Shown: in pieces, positions 35,994 to 45,601 of the stretch
Layout: each line of letters starts with the position of its first letter
Numbering within the stretch: position 1 is the stretch's first letter
Assembly: GCA_025362495.1 (NCBI GenBank)
Contig: JANYGI010000062.1
Span: forward strand, 1-64,000
DNA from: Byssovorax sp.
Lineage (GTDB): Bacteria > Myxococcota_A > Polyangia > Polyangiales > Polyangiaceae
Reading direction: 5' to 3'
DNA length: 64,000 nt
The notes under the pieces: generated by a model
Told to the model about the DNA's origin: nothing
What the model saw: the letters and a program-made list of their open reading frames with translations, nothing else
The model's database searches: none
Translations under genes and position numbers: made by a program

Positions 35994-36963
35994 TCCTCGT
36001 CGGTACCTCGGCGGAGCGCTCGTCGCATCGCTCCTCGTTCTGAGCGTCGCGCCCGTCGCGCGCGCGCAAGATGCGCAGGCGGTCGCAGCAGCAGAGTCGC
36101 TGTTTCAAGCCGGCAAAGGGCTGATGACCCAGAGCAAGTTCGACGAAGCTTGCCCCAAGTTCGCCGAGAGTTACCGGCTGAACCCGCTCCCGGGCACCTC
36201 GCTGAACCTGGCCAACTGTTATAAACAGAGCGGCAAGACCGCCTCTGCGTGGGCTCAATTCCGCGAAGCCGCGTTCCAGGCTCGCAAGAACAACCAGGCG
36301 GACCGCGAAGCCGCTGCAACTCAAGAGGCGGCAGCGCTGGAGCCCAACCTGTCCAGGCTACAGATCAACGCCGAGCAAACTCCTGGCCTCGTCATCCGCC
36401 GCGACAACCAGGAAGTTGGCGCTGGCGCTCTCGGAACGGCGATCCCCGTGGATCCGGGGCCGCACTCGATCGAAGCGACGGCGCCGGGATACTCGGTCTG
36501 GTCGACATCAATCGTGATCGGCAAGGACAAAGACAGCAAGACGATCACCATCCCGCTGCTCTCGAAGAACGCGGAGCAGTCCAAGATCGCGGGCGCTACC
36601 GGTCCCAACAAGTCGCTCCGCACCGCCAGCTACGTGGTCGGCGGCGTCGGCGTCGCGGGCCTGATCGTCGGCGGCGTCTTCGGCGGCCTCGCCGCGAGCG
36701 GCAAGAGCAAGCTCGCCGGAGAGTGCCCTGGCAACGTGTGCCCGACCGGTGCAGCGGCCGACGATCTCGCGTCGGCCAAGGGCAAGGCGACGATCTCCAC
36801 CATCGGCGTCGCGGCCGGCGGCGCTCTGCTCGCGACGGGCATCGTGCTCTTCGTCGTCTCCGGCAGCAAGGGCGAGGCCCCCAAGGACGAGGCGCCCAGG
36901 GCCGCGTTCATCCCCGTCTTTGGCCCCCAGGGCGGCGGCTTCTCTTTCACCGGCTCCTTCTAG
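35977..36963 (+). CDS. Secreted TPR/PEGA-type membrane protein, partner of upstream kinase
   Basis: The 328-residue product starts with a signal peptide (RRYLGGALVASLLVLSVAPVARA, cleavage after Ala-Arg-Ala). A TPR-like pair follows (about 35-110; AESLFQAGKGLMTQSKFDEA and LNLANCYKQSGKTASA), then a PEGA-like strand domain (about 125-190, VIRRDNQEVGAGA). Two membrane segments follow (about 210-235 and 270-295). The layout recurs in many myxobacterial kinase-linked genes. The overlap with the kinase gene suggests a stoichiometric partner. Domain calls rest on pattern only. Confidence 0.65.
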   Translation: MTPRTNPRRYLGGALVASLLVLSVAPVARAQDAQAVAAAESLFQAGKGLMTQSKFDEACPKFAESYRLNPLPGTSLNLANCYKQSGKTASAWAQFREAAFQARKNNQADREAAATQEAAALEPNLSRLQINAEQTPGLVIRRDNQEVGAGALGTAIPVDPGPHSIEATAPGYSVWSTSIVIGKDKDSKTITIPLLSKNAEQSKIAGATGPNKSLRTASYVVGGVGVAGLIVGGVFGGLAASGKSKLAGECPGNVCPTGAAADDLASAKGKATISTIGVAAGGALLATGIVLFVVSGSKGEAPKDEAPRAAFIPVFGPQGGGFSFTGSF

Positions 36964-37114
36964 TCCCCGCACACGTCGAACCGCGCGCGCGGCTCGGAGC
37001 GCTTTGCTGCCTCGGAGGAATCGGCCGCGATTCTCCCGGGCGGCGCGCTGGATGCCCGTGCCGAAAACGGCTACGGCTCTGGCGTTTCCACGCCCCTTCC
37101 CCAAGGTCACCCGG

Positions 37115-38260
<1,146 letters not shown>

Positions 38261-38270
38261 AGAGGACACC

Positions 38271-38993
38271 GTGAAGCAGCCGGCGATCTTGATCCTCGCG
38301 ACCGTGATCATGGCGACCGGCTGCGGCGCTGCGCCGCCGCCGCCCGCGACCGACGGCGACGCGAAGCCGACCGAGGCCAGGCCGGCGTTCCACGAGCGCC
38401 AGGGCATCGGCGCCGAGAGCGAGATCGGCGGCCTCGACGAGGGCAAGGTCAAGCGCGTCTTCGAGAAGGCCACGACGCAGCTCTCGGCTTGCTACGACAA
38501 GGGCGCCGAGCGCGTCCCGTACCTCGCCGGCGACGTCAGCTTCCGCCTCCGGATCACGAAGAGCGGCGCCGTCCGCTGGGCCCACGTGAAGGACTCGAGC
38601 CTGGGCGATCGCGCGACCGAGGAGTGCATGCTCGCCATCCTCAAGAACGCGTCGTGGCCGCGCCCCGAGGGCGGTGAGGGCCTCGCCGAGAACAGCTACA
38701 AATTCGAGCCCGGGAGCGAGGAGCGCCCGCCCGTGGCGTGGTCGCCGGAGCAGCTCGGGCAGCCCTTCCGCAAGGCCCGGGGCGCGCTCGCGAAGTGCCG
38801 CAGCGGCGCGGGCACGGGCGCGATCAAGGCCACGCTCTACGTCGACACCGACGGCAAGGCGAGCGCCGTGGGCGTGGCGACGGCCGACGAGCGCGGCGAC
38901 GCCGCCGTGAGCTGCGTCGTCGACACGTTGAAGAGCCTGACGTTCCCCTCACCCGGCAGCTACGCGAGCAAGGTCAGCGTCAACATCGACTGA
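38271..38993 (+). CDS. Lipoprotein with AgmX/PglI-type C-terminal domain
   Basis: A GTG start follows an AGAGGA site, ten bases after the dehydrogenase stop. The 240-residue product has a short signal and lipobox MATGC. The rest is a tandem of two similar halves: LSACYDKG...FRLRITKSGAVRWAHV and LAKCRSG...ATLYVDTDGKASAVGV. Each half has a Cys, a strand pair and a late DTLKSLTFP-type helix. This is the pattern of AgmX/PglI C-terminal (TonB-like) domains of myxobacterial gliding and envelope proteins. Placement directly after the dehydrogenase probably reflects a shared transcript, not shared function. Confidence 0.6.
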   Translation: MKQPAILILATVIMATGCGAAPPPPATDGDAKPTEARPAFHERQGIGAESEIGGLDEGKVKRVFEKATTQLSACYDKGAERVPYLAGDVSFRLRITKSGAVRWAHVKDSSLGDRATEECMLAILKNASWPRPEGGEGLAENSYKFEPGSEERPPVAWSPEQLGQPFRKARGALAKCRSGAGTGAIKATLYVDTDGKASAVGVATADERGDAAVSCVVDTLKSLTFPSPGSYASKVSVNID

Positions 38994-38999
38994 CGAATT

Positions 39000-39060
39000 C
39001 GTTGCAGCTCAAACGATCGGCCGGCCTCGACCGTCGGAGATCGTTGGAGCTCAAACGATC
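39000..39060. terminator. Two GAGCTCAAACGATC palindromic elements at a convergent gene end
   Basis: CGTTGCAGCTCAAACGATC (39000-39018) and CGTTGGAGCTCAAACGATC (39042-39060) are near-identical 19-mers 42 bp apart. Each is itself nearly self-complementary around AGCTC. The second extends to GATCGTTGGAG / CTCAAACGATC and covers the PP2C stop codon. A related, longer palindrome lies at 47714-47745, also between convergent genes, so this looks like a recurring terminator element. Confidence 0.5.
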
Positions 39061-39818
39061 CAGCGGACCAGGACTACAGTGACGTTGTCGGGGCCGCCGT
39101 TGCGGTTGGCGGCCTCGATCAGCTTCGACGCGGCCTCCTCGATCCCGGCGTGGGCGCCGAGGATCTCGGCGATCTCCTCGTCCTTCACGGGGCCGGAGAG
39201 GCCGTCGGAGCACACCAGCAGGAGATCGCCGAGCTGCGGCTCCTCCAGGCGGGTGTCGACCTTCACGGTCTCCTTCATGCCGAGGGCGCGCATGATCACG
39301 TTCTTGTGCGGGAAGGCCTCGATCTCGGCGGGGCTGAGGCGCCCCATCTTCACGTACTCGTTCAGCAGCGAGTGATCGTCGGTGAGCTGCTCGAGCGCGC
39401 CGCCGCGGAAGCGGTAGACGCGGCTGTCGCCGACGTGGGCCACGTACGAGCCCGAGTCGAGCACGAAGAGGCCGGCGAACGTGGTGCCCATGCCCTTCTT
39501 CTTGCGATCGCTCGCGGCGGCCTCGTGGATGCGGAGGTTCGCCAGCTTCACGCCCATGATGAAGCGGTTCTCTTCGTAGCCGCGGCCGCGATCGAGCTTG
39601 TAAGGCCAGGTCTTCTCGGGGTCTTCGGCCGTCTCCTTGAAGAATTCGGCGATGGTCTCGATCGCCATCTTCGAGGCGACCTCGCCGCAGGCGTGGCCTC
39701 CCATCCCGTCGGCGACGAGAAACAGCCCGTACTCCGCGAGGATCGCGAAGTTGTCCTCGTTGTGGTTGCGCTTGCGGCCGACGTTGGTCTCGCCGGCGGC
39801 CTCGATGCGGAGTGTCAC
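39051..39818 (-). CDS. PP2C-type Ser/Thr protein phosphatase
   Basis: The 255-residue single-domain PPM phosphatase has metal-binding Asp in LFLVADGMGGHACGEVAS, TTFAGLFVLDSGSYVAHVGDSR, the LTDDHSLLNEYVKMG lid, LLLVCSDGLSG and the final GGPDNVTVVLVRW. All canonical metal-ligating Asp residues are visible. Such enzymes reverse Hanks-kinase phosphorylation. The four kinase-family genes in this window make it a natural antagonist. It has no signal peptide and is presumably cytoplasmic. Confidence 0.93.
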   Translation of the reverse strand: MTLRIEAAGETNVGRKRNHNEDNFAILAEYGLFLVADGMGGHACGEVASKMAIETIAEFFKETAEDPEKTWPYKLDRGRGYEENRFIMGVKLANLRIHEAAASDRKKKGMGTTFAGLFVLDSGSYVAHVGDSRVYRFRGGALEQLTDDHSLLNEYVKMGRLSPAEIEAFPHKNVIMRALGMKETVKVDTRLEEPQLGDLLLVCSDGLSGPVKDEEIAEILGAHAGIEEAASKLIEAANRNGGPDNVTVVLVRWIV

Positions 39819-39910
39819 CGTGCGTTTTTATCCTCGACTGGCCCCGGAGCACAAACGTTACGTTCTGCTGTCCCGTGGGCGACCCCCCTGGGGGGTGCTA
39901 CGGTTCGGCC

Positions 39911-40069
39911 GTGAACAAGATCATCCGCGAGGTCCTGGTTCTCCTCTGGAAGGCCTTCCGCCTGGTGCTGTGGAAGTGGCTCCGCCCGTTGCTGGGCCGG
40001 CTCGTGCTCTACACCGTGCTCCTGGTCGGCCTGGTCGTGATGCTGGTGATCTTCGCGACGCGGCTCTGA
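39911..40069 (+). CDS. Small single-span membrane protein (52 residues)
   Basis: A GTG start (39911) gives a basic, Trp/Leu/Lys-rich amphipathic N-terminal half (LVLLWKAFRLVLWKWLRPLL) and one membrane helix (YTVLLVGLVVMLVIFATRL). An upstream in-frame ATG at 39812 would add a non-conserved stretch overlapping the phosphatase. It is convergent with the acyl-CoA dehydrogenase that follows. Function unknown. Confidence 0.55.
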   Translation: MNKIIREVLVLLWKAFRLVLWKWLRPLLGRLVLYTVLLVGLVVMLVIFATRL

Positions 40070-40118
40070 CGGGCACGTTCCGGCGCCCCCCGGCGCTCTG
40101 GCCGGGTCCGGCGCCGAC

Positions 40119-41255
40119 TCACCCGAGGGATGAGCGGGCGATGACGGTCCGCTGGATCTCGCTCGTCCCCTCGTAGATGCGGGTGACCCGAACGTCACGG
40201 AGATGACGCTCGGCAGGGAAATCGCGGACGTAGCCGTAGCCGCCGTGGATCTGGACGCCGCGGTCGCAGATGCGGCCGGCCGCCTCGCTCGCGAAGAGCT
40301 TCGCCATCGCCGCCTCGCGCGAGAAGGCAACGCCGGCTTCCTTCATTGAAGCAGCGCGCAGGGTGAGCAGGCGGGCCGCCTCGAGCTCGGTCTTCGAGTC
40401 GGCGATCATCCACTGGATCGCCTGGTAATCGCCGATGGGATGGCCGAACTGCTTGCGCTCGCGCGCGTACGCCGTGGCCTCTTCGAGCGAGGCCGTCGCG
40501 ATGCCGACCGCCTGCGAGGCGATGCCGATGCGGCCGCCGTCGAGGGCCATCATCCCGATCTTGAAGCCCTGGTTCTCGACGCCGAGGAGCGCGCTCGCGG
40601 GGACGTTGCAGTCGTCGAAGGTGACGGGCACGGTGTTCGAGGCGCGGAGGCCGAGCTTGTCTTCGTGCTTGCCGGGCTTGAGGCCCGGGTTCGCGCCCTC
40701 GACGAGGAACGCCGAGAGGCCCTTGGTTCCCGGGCCGCCGGTGCGGGCCCAGACGACGAAGACGCCCGCGTACGAGCCGCTGGTGATCCACTGCTTCTGG
40801 CCGCGGATGATCCAGCCGTCGGTCGTGCGCTCGGCCGTGGTGCGCATCGATCCGGGATCGCTCCCGGCCTCGGGCTCGCTCAGCGCGAAGGCTCCGGCGA
40901 CGTACTCGCCCGACGTCAACCGGGGCACGTAGGTCTCGCGCTGCTCGGGGGTCCCGAACGTGGTGATCACCTCGGCGACCATGTTGGTCACCGACATCGT
41001 CACGGCCGTCGAGGCGCAGCCGCGCGCGACTTCCATCATCGCCAGCGCGTAAGCGACGACGCCGGCCTCGGCGCCGCCGAGCGCCTCGGGGATGTTGACG
41101 CCCATCAGCCCGAGCCCGGCCAGCTCGCTCAGGATCTCCTTCGGAAAGCGCTCATCGCGGTCGAGCTCGGCGGCGATTGGGCGGACGACGCGCTCGACGT
41201 AGTCGCGGGCGGTGCGGACGATGAGCTGCTGCGTTTCGGTGAGGTCGAGGTCCAT
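40119..41255 (-). CDS. Acyl-CoA dehydrogenase
   Basis: The 378-residue protein has full family length: AFALSEPEAGSDPGS and GQKQWITSGSYA flavin-binding segments, IQWMIADSKTELEAARLL, VQIHGGYGYVRDF and the catalytic Glu in IYEGTSEIQR. It is about the same size as the product of 37115-38260 but clearly diverged, so it is a paralogue or a separately acquired family member rather than a fresh duplicate. Acyl-chain specificity cannot be assigned. Confidence 0.92.
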   Translation of the reverse strand: MDLDLTETQQLIVRTARDYVERVVRPIAAELDRDERFPKEILSELAGLGLMGVNIPEALGGAEAGVVAYALAMMEVARGCASTAVTMSVTNMVAEVITTFGTPEQRETYVPRLTSGEYVAGAFALSEPEAGSDPGSMRTTAERTTDGWIIRGQKQWITSGSYAGVFVVWARTGGPGTKGLSAFLVEGANPGLKPGKHEDKLGLRASNTVPVTFDDCNVPASALLGVENQGFKIGMMALDGGRIGIASQAVGIATASLEEATAYARERKQFGHPIGDYQAIQWMIADSKTELEAARLLTLRAASMKEAGVAFSREAAMAKLFASEAAGRICDRGVQIHGGYGYVRDFPAERHLRDVRVTRIYEGTSEIQRTVIARSSLG

Positions 41256-41359
41256 GCGGCCGCGGATCTTAGCGGTTCACGCGGCCCGGCGCGCGCACTT
41301 TCCCCGGGGCGCGGCGCCGCAAAAATATCGCGCTGCGCCGACGGTTCCGGCGGCCCCCG

Positions 41360-41665
41360 TCAGTGGCGGCGGCGACGGCCGTGATCGCGCGTCCGCGCCG
41401 TGCGCACGCGCCCTCCCGGATCTTGCTTCGCGATGAAGCGGACCACCTCGAGAAAGCCCTCGTGCTTCAGCAGCGCGTCCACGGTGGAGTACTCGCGCTC
41501 GAGCTCCTTGTTGGTGAACGTGGCGTGGATGGCGCGGTGGCAGTCGGAGCAGATCGTCTCCGTCACCTTCCCTTTGCGGGATTTCGGGACGAGGTGATGA
41601 TCGCTCGGGTGGTGGTTCGGGCGGGCGCAGATCGGGCAGGGATCCGGGGGCGGTGCGGTGATCAT
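41360..41665 (-). CDS. Small HNH-like zinc protein
   Basis: The 101-residue product has two Cys pairs (CPICARP and CSDCHRAIH) around an HNH-like DHHLVPKS motif, then a helix (TNKELEREYSTVDALLKHEG) and a basic tail. The combination is typical of small HNH nuclease domains, with the His in DHH as the base. A zinc-ribbon DNA-binding protein without nuclease activity is the alternative. The Arg-rich C-terminus may contact DNA. Confidence 0.7.
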   Translation of the reverse strand: MITAPPPDPCPICARPNHHPSDHHLVPKSRKGKVTETICSDCHRAIHATFTNKELEREYSTVDALLKHEGFLEVVRFIAKQDPGGRVRTARTRDHGRRRRH

Positions 41666-41694
41666 CGGGCGCCTCGCCCTGTTGTAGCCGAGCT

Positions 41695-42243
41695 TCAGCC
41701 GGTGCGGGAGCCGGCGGGCGCGACGTCGTCCTGCGGCGCGCGCGCGACGCGGAGGCGAACGCAGGTGGTCGTGGGCGCAGCCCGCTGCGTCACCTCGGTC
41801 GCGCAGCCACCGACGACCGAGTAGCGCCCCTCGGCGGCGCGCGCCGATCGCCCGCGGCTCCGCCCTGCGTCGGCGATCAGCTCGTCGAGCTCGGCCTGAC
41901 CCAGCGCTTCGTCCACCACCAGCAGCGCCGCGCCGACATCACGCGCCAGCGCGTCGAACTCGGTGGGATCGAACTCGTGGAGGTACGAAGGGACGATCAT
42001 CGCGAGCGGTCGGCGGCGCACGGCCTCGCGGCCCATCGTCACCAGATCGCACTCGCGAGCGCTCATCCCCGCGCGGGCCGCGGCCTCGACGCAGCGGCGG
42101 CGCAGCTCCGGGGAGCAATGGATGGCGAGCACGCTCGACAGCGTCCGGATCGGGGCCGCGTTCACCAGCTCGTCCGACATGATCCAGATCTCCTCGACGA
42201 CGCGCGGGGGCGCCGCGGCGCCGGGCGAGGGCGCGCGCTTCAT
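41695..42243 (-). CDS. Unrecognised protein, possible degenerate receiver-like fold
   Basis: ATG 42243 gives 182 residues. The middle has alternating strands and helices: RTLSSVLAIHCSPELRRRCV, then PLAMIVPSYLHEFDP and GAALLVVDEALGQAEL. The layout recalls a CheY-like fold, but the phosphoacceptor Asp position is not recognisable. The tail is Ala/Arg-rich with two Cys. No family can be named. Confidence 0.45.
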   Translation of the reverse strand: MKRAPSPGAAAPPRVVEEIWIMSDELVNAAPIRTLSSVLAIHCSPELRRRCVEAAARAGMSARECDLVTMGREAVRRRPLAMIVPSYLHEFDPTEFDALARDVGAALLVVDEALGQAELDELIADAGRSRGRSARAAEGRYSVVGGCATEVTQRAAPTTTCVRLRVARAPQDDVAPAGSRTG

Positions 42244-42411
42244 CGTCGCTCTCGGGGTCAACGGAGGGCCGCGCGAGACCTTGAGAGAAATCGACGACGA
42301 GCCGGAGGAAAGCCGCCCCGGGTCCGGGAGCGAGGCGCCGCGCGCCGGATCATGCCGTCGTGATTCTCGTCGTCGAGGCGAGCGCCGGCGCGACGCGGCG
42401 CTCGCGCGGAG

Positions 42412-44334
42412 TCAAGCCGAGGAGGCGCGGAGGACGGGCGGGCGCGCCTCTTCGGGCAAGAGCTGTCGGAGGTGCCAGGCATGGAGGTGAGAGCGCAGCT
42501 CGGCCTCGCGGAGACCGCGTTGAAGGCGGCCCATCAGCACGCCGGCGCCGAGGATCATGAAGAGCGCGGCGACGGTGAGCGCGAACAGCGTCGGGATCTC
42601 GGGGAAGCGCGCGGCGTCGACGCGGATGCGCATCCCCGCGTCGTCGAACGAATACGACGGCGGGAGCGCGCCCGAGAGCTCGAGCAGCAGCGGCGCGAGC
42701 AGCCCCGCGCACCCGGTGAGCAGCACGGTGAAGCGATACCGGGCGTCGTGCGACATCGAGTACGCGAACGTCGCGACGGCGATGAGCCCGGGCGTGAAGA
42801 TCAGCGGCCCGAAGCTGCGCGAGAGGCAGCCGAAGGCGAGCATGCTGAGCAGATATGCCAGGTACGCGCTGAGGTGCAGCGACGACGACGACTGCGCGCG
42901 CCGGCGCGACGCGAGCAGCTTGACCAGCGACGAGGTGATCGTGAGCACCGCCCAGGCGCCGAGCAGCTTCCAGCTGCGCAGGCCCATCCACGCGGCGATC
43001 GGCGCGAGGAGCGCGACGCCGGCGAAGTCGAAGCGGGCGCCGTCGCGGAGCAGCCGGCGGTGGCGCGCGCTCGCCGCGACCTCGAGCTCGGTCGACACCT
43101 CGCGCGGGACCTCGCGCGGCGGCGCGGTGATCACATGCGCCAGCGCGCGCATCGCCGGCTCGTTGGTGGGATCGAGCGCGAGCGAGCGCGCGACCTCGTT
43201 CAGCGCCTCGCGGCGGAAGATCTCCGAAGGACCGGAGTCCGAGGCCACCCGCGCGGCGGCCTGCGTGGCGGCCTCGGCGTGGCGCGAGGCGAGGCGTCGG
43301 CGGAGCTCGAGATCGCGATCACCGTTGAGGAACTGCTCGATGGCGTCGTGGAGCTTGCGCGCCGACTGGTAGCGGTCCTTCGGCTCGACGCGCGTGGCCT
43401 TGACGCAGATCGCCTCGAGCTCCGGCGGGACGTCGAGGTCGGGCGCGCGCTCCGACGGGCGGGCCGAGGCCCCTTTGAGCGTCGAGTGGAGCATGGCATT
43501 CCACGAGGTCTTCGGGTGCAGCGTGGCCAGCGTGAGGATCTCGAAGAGCACGGCGCCGAGCGCGTAAACGTCGCTCCGCTCGTCGAGCTCGGCGATCTTC
43601 CCGAGGGCCTGCTCGGGCGCCATGTAGCCGAAGGTGCCGAGGATGCGCCCGGCGGCGGTGTGGATCTCGTCGGAGCTCGGATCGCGCACGGCGAGCTCGG
43701 CGTCGTGCTCGGAGCGCTCCCTCAGCTTGGCGAGGCCCCAATCGAGGATGTAGACCTCGCCGAAGTCGCCCAGCATGACGTTGGAGGGCTTGAGATCGCG
43801 ATGAAGCACGCCGCGCGAGTGCGCGAAGTCCATGGTCAGGCACACCGAGGCGAACGCGGTCAGGAGCCGCCGCTGCGGGAACTGCCGGATCACCTCGGGG
43901 CTCTTTTCGCGCAGGCCGCGGAGGATCTCGCCGAGCGTCAGCCCGCGGAGGCGCTTCATCGTGAAGTACATGGCGCCCGTCGCGTCGACGCCGAGATCGT
44001 AGACGGGTACGATCGACGGGTGCTCGAGCTGCCCCTGGACGCAGGCCTCGCGGAGGAAGCGGGCGCGGAGCTGCGGATCGGATCGGTGCGCCGGGAGCAG
44101 CACCTTCATCGCCACCTCGCGGCCGACCCACGCATCGCGGCAGAGGTGGACCTCGCCCATCGAGCCGCGGCCGAGCGGGCGCTGGAGCTCGTAGCGATCG
44201 ACGGCCCCATCGAGCGAGCCCTTGCCCGGGTTGACCGGCCCCGGCGCGGCGCTGCCGCGGACCATGGCGGGCTCGCCCGGAAACGTCTCCTCGTCGGCCG
44301 CGGCCTCGTTCCCCGTGTCGTTGAGGCGCCCCAT
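42412..44334 (-). CDS. Ser/Thr protein kinase with multi-span C-terminal membrane domain
   Basis: ATG 44334 gives 640 residues; an upstream ATG at 44424 is possible. The kinase domain (about 45-325) has GRGSMGEVHLC, Lys in VAMKVLLPA, catalytic loop HRDLKPSNVML, DWGLAKL in place of DFG (common in this subclass) and APEQALG. A Cys/Ala helical region and about six membrane helices follow (about 445-625; SYSFDD loop outside). The long membrane half is reminiscent of kinases whose sensor is in the membrane. It lies divergent to a DUF5995 gene. Confidence 0.9.
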   Translation of the reverse strand: MGRLNDTGNEAAADEETFPGEPAMVRGSAAPGPVNPGKGSLDGAVDRYELQRPLGRGSMGEVHLCRDAWVGREVAMKVLLPAHRSDPQLRARFLREACVQGQLEHPSIVPVYDLGVDATGAMYFTMKRLRGLTLGEILRGLREKSPEVIRQFPQRRLLTAFASVCLTMDFAHSRGVLHRDLKPSNVMLGDFGEVYILDWGLAKLRERSEHDAELAVRDPSSDEIHTAAGRILGTFGYMAPEQALGKIAELDERSDVYALGAVLFEILTLATLHPKTSWNAMLHSTLKGASARPSERAPDLDVPPELEAICVKATRVEPKDRYQSARKLHDAIEQFLNGDRDLELRRRLASRHAEAATQAAARVASDSGPSEIFRREALNEVARSLALDPTNEPAMRALAHVITAPPREVPREVSTELEVAASARHRRLLRDGARFDFAGVALLAPIAAWMGLRSWKLLGAWAVLTITSSLVKLLASRRRAQSSSSLHLSAYLAYLLSMLAFGCLSRSFGPLIFTPGLIAVATFAYSMSHDARYRFTVLLTGCAGLLAPLLLELSGALPPSYSFDDAGMRIRVDAARFPEIPTLFALTVAALFMILGAGVLMGRLQRGLREAELRSHLHAWHLRQLLPEEARPPVLRASSA

Positions 44335-44684
44335 GATTTCGTCAGGAGGCCCCAAGGGAGTGAACGACGTCAAGGGCACAATCGGACAAAGAACTACATC
44401 GGCGCAAGCACCCTTGTTCATCACCGCTCTCGGGAGTCACCCGGTCATTCCGGGCGAAGCTCCCGACTGCATGTTGCGTGAAAGCACGGGGTCACGCGGC
44501 AAGCTCACAGGTACACCATTGTGCTTCTTCAGGCGTTCTCATCGCACTCGAAGGGAAAGGAAGGGAAGACGCGCATATGCGGAGGCAGGAGCTCGGTCGT
44601 CGTCATCGTAGTGGCGGCGCAGGGAGATCCTGGATCCAGCGCAGGAGTCAGGGATGGTGACCGGGAGATCGACGGGAGGGAACC
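44335..44684. other. Divergent intergenic region
   Basis: This is a 350-bp gap between a minus-strand kinase and a plus-strand gene. It contains GGATCCTGGATCC-like and CCCGGTCATTCCGGG-like short symmetries, but no convincing promoter or operator. Nothing else was recognised. Confidence 0.35.
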
Positions 44685-45488
44685 ATGATGTACACCGAGC
44701 CGGCTACCGGGCGACGCGCAGTTGGCGGCCTCGAAAACTGCCAGACGGAATTTCACCCCACCGACGCGGTCGAGGCGCACGCGGCGCTGGCGCAGGTCGC
44801 GGACACGTTGCTGCGCGGGGACGACGCGCGCGCGGCGTTCCCCGACGTCTACGCCGTCATCACGCAGCGCGTGGTCTTCGAGGTCGCGCGGCCGGGGGGG
44901 CGTTTCCAGGAGCCGGCGTGGATCACGCAGCTCGCCGGACGCTTCTGCGGGCGTTATCTGGAGACGCTGCGCTGGGCGCTGGATGGGCACGCGCAGGACA
45001 CCAGCGCGTGGGCCAGCGCCTACGACAGCGTCGGCGCCGAGGGCATGCCGCCCGTGCAGCACGCGCTGCTCGGGCTGAGCGCGCACATCAACTACGATCT
45101 GGCGATCGGCATCCACGCGACGATCGTCGAGCATGGATACGCCGAGGATCGGGCGATGATCGCGCGGTACAAACACGATCACGATTTCGTCAACACGCTG
45201 CTCGACGCCGCGATCCCCGAGGCGCTCGATCGGCTGGTCAAGCGGCATCACTGCGCCGCGACGGCGTGGCTCTCTCGAGCGAGCTGGCTGACGCGGTGGT
45301 TCACGATGGAGCTCCTGGTGCGCTGGCGGGCTCGGGTGTGGGTCGAGGTCGAGGCGCTGCTCGCGGCGCACACCAGCAGCCAGCGGGCCCGGGTGCTGCG
45401 CCGGATCGGCGCGCGCTCGGCGAGGATCGGCGCGCTGCTGCGCCGCCCGATGCCGGCGCTCCGACGCGTCCACGCCGCCTCGTGGTGA
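44685..45488 (+). CDS. DUF5995 family protein
   Basis: The 267-residue protein follows a GGGAGGG ribosome-binding site. An all-alpha look and the motifs MPPVQHALLGLSAHINYDLA and MIARYKHDHDFVNTLLDAAI match DUF5995 (His/Asn/Asp-rich HINYDL pattern). The His residues recall metal-binding four-helix proteins, but function is unknown. The C-terminal third is Arg/Ala-rich. The neighbours do not suggest a pathway. Confidence 0.65.
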   Translation: MMYTEPATGRRAVGGLENCQTEFHPTDAVEAHAALAQVADTLLRGDDARAAFPDVYAVITQRVVFEVARPGGRFQEPAWITQLAGRFCGRYLETLRWALDGHAQDTSAWASAYDSVGAEGMPPVQHALLGLSAHINYDLAIGIHATIVEHGYAEDRAMIARYKHDHDFVNTLLDAAIPEALDRLVKRHHCAATAWLSRASWLTRWFTMELLVRWRARVWVEVEALLAAHTSSQRARVLRRIGARSARIGALLRRPMPALRRVHAASW

Positions 45489-45601
45489 GCCGTGGATCTC
45501 CGCGACGGCGCCGACGCATCCCCCCGGAGGAACGGCGCCATCGACGATGAATGCACCGTTGATTTGGGTGCCCACGCGCTTTTTCGCTACCATCGTCGCA
45601 A